DNA of 64,000 nt from Rhodocyclus gracilis. GTDB taxonomy: Bacteria; Pseudomonadota; Gammaproteobacteria; Burkholderiales; Rhodocyclaceae. A model generated the notes under the pieces. That model saw only the letters and a program-made list of their open reading frames with translations, ran no database searches and had not been told where the DNA came from. A program made the position numbers and the translations under genes. The DNA is taken from assembly GCF_009617575.1 (NCBI RefSeq), contig NZ_WIXJ01000003.1:186001-250000 (forward strand), written 5' to 3'. The stretch's first letter is position 1; each line of letters starts with the position of its first letter. Of the stretch, positions 56,223 through 64,000 are shown one piece after another.

Positions 56223-56252
56223 GGCGGCGCGTATCGACGCCGCCCGCCTTTT
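56223..56252 (+). terminator. Terminator after the GGDEF-EAL gene
   Basis: Perfect 7-bp stem GGCGGCG/CGCCGCC with an eight-base loop, then CGCCTTTT. It ends the plus-strand signalling operon before the convergent prlC. Confidence 0.5.
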
Positions 56253-56290
56253 CCGGCCGGCGCCGGTGAGACGCCGCCGGTGCGGCAGAC

Positions 56291-58402
56291 TCAGGCAGCG
56301 ATCATGCCGCTGTGGCGCAGCAGCGCGTCGACCGCCGGGTCGCGGCCACGGAAGGCGCGGAAGGAGTCGAGCGCCGGGCGCGAGCCGCCGACCGAGAGGA
56401 TTTCGTCGAGGAAGCGGCTGCCGGTGCGCGCATCGAAGGGATCGCCGGCTTCCTCGAAGGCGGCGTAGCAGTCGGCCGAGAGCACTTCCGCCCACTTGTA
56501 GCTGAAGTAGCCGGCCGCGTAGCCGCCGGCGAAGATGTGCGAAAAGCTGTTCGGGAAGCGATGCCACGCGGGCGGGATGAGCACCGACACCTCGCGCCGC
56601 ACCTCGGCGAGCACGTCGTAGAGGCCGCGCCCCTTGGCGGCATCGGCAACCGGGTCGTACGCGCAGTGCAGCAGCAGATCGAACAGCGAAAATTCGATCT
56701 GCCGTACCGTTTGCAGCCCGCTCTGGAAATTCCGCGCCGCCAGCATGCGCTCGAAGAGCGCGCGCGGCAGGGCTTCGCCGTTGTCGACATGCGCGCTCAT
56801 GCCGCGCACGACGTCCCACTCCCAGCAGTAGTTTTCCATGAACTGCGACGGCAGTTCGACGGCATCCCATTCGACGCCGTGGATGCCCGAGACGCCAAGC
56901 TCTTCGACCCGCGTCAGCAGGTGATGCAGGCCATGCCCGGTCTCGTGGAAAAGCGTGATTACGTCGTCGTGGCTGAAGGTGGCGGGCTTTGCCTGACCGT
57001 CCTTTTCGCCGACCGGGCGCGGGAAGTTGCAGTTGAGATAGGCGACGGGCGTCTGGATGCCCCCGGCGATGCGCCGCCGCGTGATCGCTTCGTCCATCCA
57101 GGCGCCGCCGCGCTTGGTTTCGCGCGCGTAGAGGTCGAGATAGAACTGGCCGACGAGTTCGCCGGCCGGCGTTTCGATGCGGAAAAAGCGTACGTCCTCA
57201 TGCCATACCGGCGCCGTGTCCGGGCGCACGCGCACCGCAAACAGCTTTTCGATGACGCCAAAGAGGCCGGCGATGACGCGCGGTTCGGTGAGGTACTGCT
57301 TCACTTCCTGTTCGGAGAAGGAATAACGCTGTTCGCGGAGTTTTTCCGAGGCGTAGGCGACATCCCATGGCTCCAGCTCGGAGAGGCCGAGTTCGCGGGC
57401 GGCGAACTCTTTCAGCTCCGCCAGATCGCGCTCGGCGAAGGGGCGTGCCTTGCTCGCCAGATCACGCAGGAAGGCGGCGACTTGCTCGGTCGATTCGGCC
57501 ATCTTCGGCGCCAGCGAGACTTCGGCGTAGTTGGCAAAGCCGAGGAGGCGGGCTTCTTCCTGACGCAGTTCGAGGATGCGGCGGATCAGCGGCGTGTTGT
57601 CGAGTTCGGTCGGGCCGAATTCCGAGGCGCGCGTGGCGTGGCCGCGATACAGTGACTGGCGCAGGCGGCGGCTGTCGGCGTACTGCAATACCGGCAGGTA
57701 GGACGGCATGTGCAGCGTGAATTTCCAGGCGTCGCTGGCGCTGTCGCCGGCCGCCGCACGCGCCGCGTCGACGACGTCGGCGGGCAGACCGGCAAGCTCG
57801 GCTGGATCGGTGACGATCTCGGCGAAGGCGTTGGTTGCGTCGAGCACGTTCTCGGAGAATTTCGCCGCCAGGCTGGCGAGCTCTTCCTGAATGGCCTGGA
57901 AGCGGGGCTTGTCGGCGTCCGGCAGTTCGGCGCCGGAGAGACGAAAATCGCGGATCTCGTTGCTGACGATACGTTGCTGCGCGGCGTTGAGCCGGGCGAA
58001 GGCGGCGCTGTCGCGGAGGGTCGTGTAGCCGGCGAAGAGGGCGAGGTTTTGCCCCAGTTCGGCAAAAAAGCGCGAGACCTCCGGCAGCATGGCGTTGTAC
58101 GCCTCGCGCCACTCGGGAACGTCGTTCACCGAGTGCAGATGACCGACGATGCCCCAGGCCCGCGACAGCTCTTCGATGCCGTCAGCGAGCGGTTGCGCGA
58201 AGTTCTCCCAGCTGGCGGGCGCCGCGTCGGCGGCCGTCAGACGGGCCACCAGCGCCCGCGAACGCGTCAGCAGCTCACCGATGGCGGGGGCAACGTCGCT
58301 CGGCGCAATCGCGTCGAAACGCGGCAGGCCCGAGCTGTCGAGCAGAGCGTTGGCGCTGGCCGGGCGCGGCGAGGACGAAGCGGGCGTGGGGATGTCGGTC
58401 AT
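56291..58402 (-). CDS. prlC: Oligopeptidase A (M3 family metallopeptidase)
   Basis: Cytoplasmic zinc peptidase that degrades short peptides, including signal peptides. The product is 703 residues, near the 680 of E. coli. The zinc motif HETGHGLHHLL starts at H486, and the third ligand lies in SGIHGVEWDAVELPSQ. The C-terminal FSHIFAGGYAAGYFSYKWAEVL is conserved. It lies 15 bases downstream of purC on the same strand. Confidence 0.94.
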   Translation of the reverse strand: MTDIPTPASSSPRPASANALLDSSGLPRFDAIAPSDVAPAIGELLTRSRALVARLTAADAAPASWENFAQPLADGIEELSRAWGIVGHLHSVNDVPEWREAYNAMLPEVSRFFAELGQNLALFAGYTTLRDSAAFARLNAAQQRIVSNEIRDFRLSGAELPDADKPRFQAIQEELASLAAKFSENVLDATNAFAEIVTDPAELAGLPADVVDAARAAAGDSASDAWKFTLHMPSYLPVLQYADSRRLRQSLYRGHATRASEFGPTELDNTPLIRRILELRQEEARLLGFANYAEVSLAPKMAESTEQVAAFLRDLASKARPFAERDLAELKEFAARELGLSELEPWDVAYASEKLREQRYSFSEQEVKQYLTEPRVIAGLFGVIEKLFAVRVRPDTAPVWHEDVRFFRIETPAGELVGQFYLDLYARETKRGGAWMDEAITRRRIAGGIQTPVAYLNCNFPRPVGEKDGQAKPATFSHDDVITLFHETGHGLHHLLTRVEELGVSGIHGVEWDAVELPSQFMENYCWEWDVVRGMSAHVDNGEALPRALFERMLAARNFQSGLQTVRQIEFSLFDLLLHCAYDPVADAAKGRGLYDVLAEVRREVSVLIPPAWHRFPNSFSHIFAGGYAAGYFSYKWAEVLSADCYAAFEEAGDPFDARTGSRFLDEILSVGGSRPALDSFRAFRGRDPAVDALLRHSGMIAA

Positions 58403-58417
58403 TGCGGGTATCGGCTT

Positions 58418-59356
58418 TCAGTCAGCGAAGGGGCGGCCCGTGAGGGTTTCGAAGGCCTCGACGTACTTGGCGCGGGTGCGTTCGACGACGTTGCCGGGCA
58501 GGCTCGGGCCGGGCGCCTGCTTGTTCCAGTCGAGCGTTTCCAGGTAGTCGCGCACGTACTGCTTGTCGTAGGACGGCGGATTCGCGCCTTCGTGCCAGGC
58601 ATCCGCCGGCCAGAAGCGCGAGGAGTCGGGCGTCAGCGCTTCGTCGATCAGGTGCAGTGTGCCGGTTGCGTCAATACCGAACTCGAACTTGGTATCGGCG
58701 ATGATGATGCCGCGCGAACGCGCGTAATCGGCGGCTTCGCTGTAGAGCGCCAGCGCGGCGTCGCGCGCTTCGCCGGCGAGCTGCGCGCCGTCTTTGCCGG
58801 TGCCGGCCAGCGCGTCGGCGAGGATCGTCGCGCAGTGCGTTTTCGAGGCTTCGAAGGAGATGTTCTCGTCGTGTTCGCCGATCTCGGCCTTGGTCGCCGG
58901 CGTGAAAATCGGGCTCGGCAGCTTGGCCGCCAGCGGCAGCCCCTTGGGCAGGGCGACGCCGCAGACGGCGCCGGTCGACTGGTAATCCTTCCAGCCGGAA
59001 CCGATCAGGTAGCCGCGCACGACGGCTTCGATCGGCAGGGGGCGCAGGCGTTTGACGACGAGCGCGCGGCCCGTCACCTGATCGCGCTCGGCGGGGGCGA
59101 CGACGTCTTCCGGGGCGATGCCGGTCAGCTGTCCGGGCAGGATGTGGCCGAGCTTGCCGAACCAGAAGTTCGACAGCTGCGTGAGCACCTTGCCTTTGCC
59201 CGGAATCGGGTTGGGCAGGATGACGTCGAAGGCGGAGAGGCGGTCGCTGGTAACGACGAGGAGCGAGTCGTCGCCGACGGCGTAGATGTCGCGCACTTTG
59301 CCGCGGGCAATCAGCGGCAGGCTGTCGATGCGGGATTCAAATAGGGCTTGGCTCAC
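58418..59356 (-). CDS. purC: SAICAR synthetase
   Basis: Joins aspartate to CAIR in purine synthesis. The product is 312 residues, the long form. [26 protein letters not shown] opens the protein, [16 protein letters not shown] and [11 protein letters not shown] are family blocks. The start is a GTG; no ATG is available close by. A gap of about 248 bases upstream holds no gene and no clear promoter. Confidence 0.94.
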   Translation of the reverse strand: MSQALFESRIDSLPLIARGKVRDIYAVGDDSLLVVTSDRLSAFDVILPNPIPGKGKVLTQLSNFWFGKLGHILPGQLTGIAPEDVVAPAERDQVTGRALVVKRLRPLPIEAVVRGYLIGSGWKDYQSTGAVCGVALPKGLPLAAKLPSPIFTPATKAEIGEHDENISFEASKTHCATILADALAGTGKDGAQLAGEARDAALALYSEAADYARSRGIIIADTKFEFGIDATGTLHLIDEALTPDSSRFWPADAWHEGANPPSYDKQYVRDYLETLDWNKQAPGPSLPGNVVERTRAKYVEAFETLTGRPFAD

Positions 59357-59604
59357 GATGATGGTCCGGTCAGGGAAAGAGGAGAAAAAAGAGAAAAGGG
59401 CGAAAGGGGGGCGGAAAAATAGAGGCGGTCAATGAACGAGATTGAACGAACTCAAGCGAAATTGGCGGCGCAGGAACACGGAGGGGACGTCGTGCGGCCT
59501 CTTGGCTCGCCAGGGCGCGAGTGCGCCACCTCGGCGGCTACGGGCCGGCAGACGCGTCGGCAAAACGGGAGGGCCACTGTCCGGAGGCAATTATACGGGC
59601 GACG

Positions 59605-60921
59605 TCAGCTCTCTTCGCCTTCCTCGCGCGCGAGTTGCTGACGCATTTTGCGGATGCCGATGAGCGAGAAGGTGGCGATCAGCGGCACCGACAGCGCCGC
59701 GGCCACTTCTGGCGACAGCTCCGGAATGATCGCGGCGACGCCGGCCGAAAGGTTTTTCACCAGCTGCGAGCCGTAGTAGGTGATCGCCACCACGGACAGG
59801 CCTTCGACGGTTTCCTGCAGGCGCAATTGCAGACGGGCGCGATTGTTCATCTGCGCCAGCAAGGCCTGATTCTGCCGTTCGAGTTCGATGTCGACGCGCG
59901 TGCGCAGGAGCTGGCTGCTGCGCACGACGCGGCCGGAGAGGTCTTCCTGCCGGCGCGCCATGGCGTCGCAGGTGTTCATCGCCGGCAACAGCCGCCGCTG
60001 CATGAATTCGGAGAAGATCGGGAAGCCCGGGACGCGCACTTCGCGCAACTCCTCGATCCGCTGGTTCACGAAGCTGTGATAGGCGTGCGAGGCGCCAAAG
60101 CGGTAGGTGGTGCGCGCCACCGAGTCTTCGACTTCGGCGGCCAGCCGCGACAGCTCGGCGAGCACTTCGCGCTCGTCGTCGGAGTTTTGCGTGTCGACGA
60201 TGCCCGACATCATCGCGGCGAGGCGCTTTTCGGCGTCCGGCAGCCAGCGACCGACCTGCTTCGCGACCGGTAGGCCGAGCAGCGCCATGATGCGGTAGGT
60301 CTCGATTTCGACGAGCCGCTGCACGGTTCGCCCGGCCTGACGCTCGGTCAGCGAAATGTCGATGACGAGAAAGCGAGTGAATCCTTCGTCGAACATGAAA
60401 TCCGAAAACACCCAGGCCGAACCGCCCGAGACCAGTGACGCCGCGACTTGCCGCGAGCTGGCCGAGTAGGCGGCCATGGCGGCTTCCGGCGTGATTTCGC
60501 GCGCCGAGCGCAGCTCGACGTGGGTGGCGACGATCAGTTTGCCGGGGATCGCCGCCAGCCATTCCGGCAGCAGCGATTGCAGGGCCGTGGCGGCGGTTCC
60601 CGAGCCGTCGCCGGCTTCGCCGGGCGCCAGCGGGTGCGAGAAGGTGTAACTGGAGAACTCGGTGTGCAATTCCCAGCGCAGCGTGAACTTCTCGGCTTCG
60701 AGCACGAGGTGCGTGTCGGAGTTTTCGAGGAAGCGGCAGACGCCGTCATTGCACAGGCGCGAGAGGTGCTCGCGCTCGTCGGCGACCGAGTTGCCTTCGT
60801 GTTTGAAGGCGAGATGCGAGACCAGGGTCGGCACCGCCAGCGGGATCGGCGGACGGGCGTGGAATTCCTGATTCAGCCGCTGTCGCAACGGATGCTCTTC
60901 AAATTCAAAGCTGGCAAGCAT
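59605..60921 (-). CDS. DUF3422 membrane protein
   Basis: The product is 438 residues. It has a long soluble N-terminal part (EFHARPPIPLAVPTLVSHLAF near the start, HVELRSAREITPEAA mid-way), a helical region, and two membrane helices near the C-terminus (about 370-390 and 400-422). This matches DUF3422, common in betaproteobacteria. Its role is unknown. It is flanked by fba and purC on the same strand. Confidence 0.88.
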   Translation of the reverse strand: MLASFEFEEHPLRQRLNQEFHARPPIPLAVPTLVSHLAFKHEGNSVADEREHLSRLCNDGVCRFLENSDTHLVLEAEKFTLRWELHTEFSSYTFSHPLAPGEAGDGSGTAATALQSLLPEWLAAIPGKLIVATHVELRSAREITPEAAMAAYSASSRQVAASLVSGGSAWVFSDFMFDEGFTRFLVIDISLTERQAGRTVQRLVEIETYRIMALLGLPVAKQVGRWLPDAEKRLAAMMSGIVDTQNSDDEREVLAELSRLAAEVEDSVARTTYRFGASHAYHSFVNQRIEELREVRVPGFPIFSEFMQRRLLPAMNTCDAMARRQEDLSGRVVRSSQLLRTRVDIELERQNQALLAQMNNRARLQLRLQETVEGLSVVAITYYGSQLVKNLSAGVAAIIPELSPEVAAALSVPLIATFSLIGIRKMRQQLAREEGEES

Positions 60922-60943
60922 GCGATCTCCCGCTCAATGGCAT

Positions 60944-60967
60944 GCGCGCCGTCGGCTGACGGCGCGC
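60944..60967 (-). terminator. Hairpin after fba
   Basis: Perfect 10-bp stem GCGCGCCGTC/GACGGCGCGC with a four-base loop, 12 bases past the fba stop and 22 bases before the DUF3422 start. It has no U-tract, so it could end or only weaken transcription into the next gene. Confidence 0.45.
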
Positions 60968-60979
60968 GTCATGGCTGTG

Positions 60980-62044
60980 TCAGCGAACGATCTGGTCAAG
61001 TTCGCCCTTTTTGTAGCGTTCCGCCATTTTTTCCAGCGAGATCGCCTTGATCCGGCTGCCCTGGCCGGCACAGCCGAAGGCTTCGTAGCGGGCGACGCAG
61101 ACCTTCTTGGCGGCTTCGCGGGCGGGCTTGAGGAAGTCGCGCGGGTCGAACTTGGAGGGGTTTTCCACCAGATAGCGACGCACGGCGCCCGTCATGGCGA
61201 GACGGATGTCGGTGTCGATGTTGATCTTGCGCACGCCGTTCTTGATGCCGATGACGATTTCTTCGACTGGCACGCCGTAGGTTTCCTTCATGTCGCCACC
61301 GAATTCGCGGATTTCGGCGAGCAGTTCCTGCGGCACCGACGAGGAGCCGTGCATGACGAGGTGCGTGTTCGGGATGCGGGCGTGGATTTCCTTGATGCGC
61401 TCGATGGCGAGGATGTCGCCCGTCGGCTTCTTGGTGAACTTGTAGGCGCCGTGGCTGGTGCCGATGGCGATGGCGAGCGCGTCGCACTGCGTGGCGCGGA
61501 CGAAGTCGGCGGCCTGATCCGGGTCGGTGAGCAGCTGCTCGCGCGTCATGTGACCGTCGGCGCCGTGGCCGTCTTCCTTGTCGCCCTTCATCGTTTCCAG
61601 CGAGCCGAGCACGCCCAGTTCGCCTTCGACGGAGACGCCGATCGAGTGCGAGAACTCGACGACCTTCTGCGTCACTTCGACGTTGTAGTCGTAGGTGGCG
61701 ACCGTCTTGCCGTCGGCGTGCAGGGATCCGTCCATCATCACCGACGAGAAGCCGGATTTGATCGCCGCCATGCAGACCGCCGGCGATTGGCCGTGGTCCT
61801 GGTGCATGACGACCGGAATCTCGGGGTAGGCTTCGAGCGCAGCGAGAATCTGGTGGCGCAGGAAGGCTTCGCCGGCGTATTTGCGGGCGCCGGCGGAGGC
61901 TTGCATGATTACCGGCGCGTCGACGTGCGCGGCGGCTTCCATGATCGCCCACACCTGCTCCATGTTGTTCACGTTGAAAGCCGGCAGGCCATAGCCATGT
62001 TCAGCGGCATGGTCGAGCAGTTGGCGCATCGATACGATCGGCAT
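60980..62044 (-). CDS. fba: Fructose-bisphosphate aldolase, class II
   Basis: Zinc-dependent cleavage or synthesis of fructose-1,6-bisphosphate in glycolysis, gluconeogenesis or the Calvin cycle. The product is 354 residues of the CbbA type. [19 protein letters not shown] is the N-terminus, [11 protein letters not shown] carries the Asp and His of the site, [12 protein letters not shown] is a class II block, and [10 protein letters not shown] is near the zinc site. GGAG lies eight bases before the ATG. Confidence 0.95.
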   Translation of the reverse strand: MPIVSMRQLLDHAAEHGYGLPAFNVNNMEQVWAIMEAAAHVDAPVIMQASAGARKYAGEAFLRHQILAALEAYPEIPVVMHQDHGQSPAVCMAAIKSGFSSVMMDGSLHADGKTVATYDYNVEVTQKVVEFSHSIGVSVEGELGVLGSLETMKGDKEDGHGADGHMTREQLLTDPDQAADFVRATQCDALAIAIGTSHGAYKFTKKPTGDILAIERIKEIHARIPNTHLVMHGSSSVPQELLAEIREFGGDMKETYGVPVEEIVIGIKNGVRKINIDTDIRLAMTGAVRRYLVENPSKFDPRDFLKPAREAAKKVCVARYEAFGCAGQGSRIKAISLEKMAERYKKGELDQIVR

Positions 62045-62132
62045 GCTTGTCTCCTGTGGATCGCGAGAGTGTTGGAAATCGGGTAAGGGAATGTCAGCGG
62101 CACGCCCGGCGCCGGGGCCGGGCACTGTCCGC

Positions 62133-62138
62133 ATTCTA
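62133..62138 (-). promoter_or_regulatory. -10 element of fba
   Basis: TAGAAT on the minus strand, about 90 bases before the fba start. No good -35. Between it and the pyk stop lies a GC-rich hairpin that may serve as a weak pyk terminator. Confidence 0.35.
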
Positions 62139-62173
62139 CCGCGAAGCGCCGCCGCCGCTGGCGGCGGGCGTCG

Positions 62174-63616
62174 TCAGAAGGTGCCGGGCAGGCGGGATTC
62201 GCCGACGCGCAGGATCTTCAGCGTGTTGGTGCCGCCCTGTGTGCCGATCGGTTCGCCGATAGTGATGACGATGAGGTCGCCCGGCGTCACCACGCCGGCT
62301 TCGATCAGGCGCTCTTCGGCTTCTTGCAGCAGGAGGTCGCGGTCGGTGTGCTGTTGTTCCATGTGCAGCGGGAAGACGGCGCGGTAGAGCGCCATCTTCG
62401 TCAGCGACGGCGTTTCCGGCGTCAGGGCATAAATCGGCACGCCGCAATTGAGGCGGCTCATCCACAAGGCCGTCGAGCCCGACTGCGTCAGCGCCGCCAC
62501 GGCCTTGACCTTGAGGTGGTCGGCGGTAAACAGCGCGGCCATGGCGATCGACTGGTCGATGCGCGTAAACACGCGGTTGAGGAATTCGCGGTCGAGCACG
62601 ACTTCGGCGGATTTTTCGGCTTCGAGACAGATGCGTGCCATCGATTCGACCGTTTTCACCGGATATTTGCCGGCGGCGGTCTCGGCCGACAGCATCACGG
62701 CGTCGGTGCCGTCGAGCACGGCGTTGGCGACATCGGAGACTTCGGCACGCGTCGGCGTCGGCGAGGAGATCATCGACTCCATCATCTGCGTCGCCGTAAT
62801 CGCCAGTTTGTTCTTCTCGCGGGCGAGCCGGATCATGCGCTTTTGCAAGGCCGGCACGGCGGCGTCGCCGACTTCGACGGCCAGATCGCCGCGCGCGACC
62901 ATGACGCCGTCGGAGGCGTCGAGGATTTCATCGAGCGCGGCAACGGCTTCGACACGCTCGATCTTGGCGATGAGCAGGGCGTGGACGCCGGCCGCCGCCA
63001 TCAGCTGGCGCGCCATGTACATGTCGGCGGCGCTCTTCGGGAAGGAAATGGCGAGGAAGTCGGCGTTGAGCGCCGCTGCCGTACGGATGTCGTCCATGTC
63101 CTTCGGCGTCAGCGCCGGGGCGGAGAGTCCGCCGCCCTGCCGGTTGATGCCCTTGTTGTCGGAGAGGTCGCCGCCGTGCTGGACGACGGTATGGATTTCC
63201 GGGCCGACGACCCGCACCACGTTCAGCGTGATGCGGCCATCGTCGAGCAGGAGCACGCTGCCCGGCGAAACGTCGCGCGGCAGGTCCTTGTAGTCGAGAC
63301 CGGCGCGCGTGTTGTCGCCGAGTTCACAACGGGCGTCGAGGATGAAGGCTTGCCCGGGTTCGAGCGTGACACGGCCGCCGGCGAACTTGCCGACACGGAT
63401 CTTCGGCCCTTGCAGGTCGGCCAGGATGCCGATCGGGCGCCCGGCACGCGCGGCGACGGCGCGGACGGCTTCCGCGCGGGCGACGTGATCGGAGGCTTTG
63501 CCGTGCGAGAAATTGAGGCGGACAACATCGACGCCGGCCAGAATCATTTGCTCGAGGACGTCGGCGTCGCTGGAGGCGGGGCCGAGGGTGGCGACGATCT
63601 TGGTATGCCGGGGCAT
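62174..63616 (-). CDS. pyk: Pyruvate kinase
   Basis: Converts phosphoenolpyruvate and ADP to pyruvate and ATP. The product is 480 residues. TKIVATLGPASSD opens the protein, ADLQGPKIRVG and the active-site block LIAKIERVEA follow, and MVARGDLAVEVG and AITATQMMESMI are diagnostic. The C-terminal domain is complete. GGAGAAG precedes the ATG. It lies upstream of fba on the same strand. Confidence 0.95.
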   Translation of the reverse strand: MPRHTKIVATLGPASSDADVLEQMILAGVDVVRLNFSHGKASDHVARAEAVRAVAARAGRPIGILADLQGPKIRVGKFAGGRVTLEPGQAFILDARCELGDNTRAGLDYKDLPRDVSPGSVLLLDDGRITLNVVRVVGPEIHTVVQHGGDLSDNKGINRQGGGLSAPALTPKDMDDIRTAAALNADFLAISFPKSAADMYMARQLMAAAGVHALLIAKIERVEAVAALDEILDASDGVMVARGDLAVEVGDAAVPALQKRMIRLAREKNKLAITATQMMESMISSPTPTRAEVSDVANAVLDGTDAVMLSAETAAGKYPVKTVESMARICLEAEKSAEVVLDREFLNRVFTRIDQSIAMAALFTADHLKVKAVAALTQSGSTALWMSRLNCGVPIYALTPETPSLTKMALYRAVFPLHMEQQHTDRDLLLQEAEERLIEAGVVTPGDLIVITIGEPIGTQGGTNTLKILRVGESRLPGTF

Positions 63617-63680
63617 GGCTTCTCCACTGGGTAACTGCGTGACGCAGCCGGCACTGCCGGCGGCAAGGACTAAGGGGCCG

Positions 63681-63686
63681 ATTCTA
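63681..63686 (-). promoter_or_regulatory. -10 element of pyk
   Basis: TAGAAT on the minus strand, about 65 bases before pyk. The leader contains two small hairpins (GCCGGC/GCCGGC and CTGCGT/ACGCAG) of unknown role. Confidence 0.35.
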
Positions 63687-63715
63687 ACGCGATCCGGTCG
63701 CCGCTTGCGGCGGCG

Positions 63716-64000
63716 TCAGGCGAGGTGATTGCGCCCATCGCGCACCAGCGCGGCAACGCTCGCCAGCAGTTCAGTCTCCTGATAAGGCTTGCCGAAGTAG
63801 CGGTCGACGCCCAGCGAGGCGGCGTACTGGCGGTGTTTTTCGGCGGTGCGCGAGGTGATCATGATGATCGGCACATCTTTCAGGCGTGTGTCGGCGCGGA
63901 TGGCGCGCGTCAGGTCGAAGCCGTCCATGCGCGGCATCTCGATGTCGACGAGCAGGGCGGCGGGCCGCGTTTGCCGCAGTTGTTCGAGGGCGTCGACGCC
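63716..64000 (-). CDS. C-terminal receiver domain of a CheA/PilL-type protein (partial)
   Basis: The last 94 residues of a gene that continues past the right edge. They form most of a receiver domain: LLVDIEMPRMDGFDLTRAI with the phosphorylated Asp, VPIIMITSRTAEKHR, and YFGKPYQETELL with the conserved Lys. The wording TSRTAEKHR...LGVDRYFGKPYQE is typical of the receiver at the end of ChpA/PilL hybrid kinases of twitching motility. The upstream kinase part is not in view, so the type is inferred. Confidence 0.75.
   Translation of the reverse strand, partial: GVDALEQLRQTRPAALLVDIEMPRMDGFDLTRAIRADTRLKDVPIIMITSRTAEKHRQYAASLGVDRYFGKPYQETELLASVAALVRDGRNHLA

Noticed and set aside
59357-59604. A short gene in the gap upstream of purC.
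   Set aside because: Open frames are short, lack ribosome sites and run into DUF3422 on the other strand. A small TGAACGA direct repeat there looks like chance.

Overview
The window is about 64 kb of GC-rich DNA. It is densely packed with housekeeping genes on both strands. The gene orders seen here (hemC-hemD-hemX-hemY, dusB-fis next to purH-purD-hemF, amgK-murU divergent from lptD-surA-pdxA-rsmA, and pyk-fba) together with the protein sequences point to a betaproteobacterium, most likely of the Rhodocyclales. This placement is inferred from sequence character and gene order, not from a phylogeny. I saw no rRNA, tRNA, insertion sequence, prophage or CRISPR array.

Layout, left to right: a photolyase gene; a sulfate ABC importer operon (sbp-cysT-cysW-cysA) behind a LysR-type operator; hemA-prfA-prmC and grxD; a chemoreceptor and argH on the minus strand; a mechanosensitive channel with a cyclic-nucleotide-binding domain; hemC-hemD-hemX-hemY; a minus-strand block of hemF, purD, purH, fis, dusB, ubiH, pepP, murU and amgK; a plus-strand outer-membrane/PLP/ribosome block lptD-surA-pdxA-rsmA; a DOMON-like gene carrying a hexanucleotide tract; a NamZ-like (DUF1343) gene; a divergent feoB with a hypothetical gene and an S4-domain gene; a minus-strand operon for surface glycan work (GT9, GtrA, an ArnT-like GT83, an Asp-box protein, a membrane protein) that ends in a Crp/Fnr regulator and a DUF2892 gene; xth; a three-gene signalling set ending in a GGDEF-EAL protein; then prlC, purC, DUF3422, fba, pyk and the 3' end of a CheA/PilL-type response-regulator gene cut by the window edge.

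The most striking object is lptD. Its single uninterrupted frame encodes 1411 residues, nearly twice the usual LptD length. Between the signal peptide and the LptD periplasmic domain lies a complete PagP-like domain (lipid A palmitoyltransferase), residues about 331-485, flanked by disordered Ala/Pro/Ser-rich linkers. The three PagP catalytic residues (His358, Asp401, Ser402) are present at exactly the spacing of the E. coli enzyme. One polypeptide would therefore hold an outer-membrane enzyme that acylates lipid A and the barrel that delivers LPS to the surface. I know of no described example.

Functional links across the window: AmgK and MurU recycle MurNAc, and the NamZ-like protein could release it. 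LptD and SurA work on outer-membrane assembly, while the GT9/GtrA/ArnT-like operon probably decorates surface glycolipid. The Crp/Fnr protein at the end of that operon may bind a 42-bp inverted repeat upstream of the next gene.
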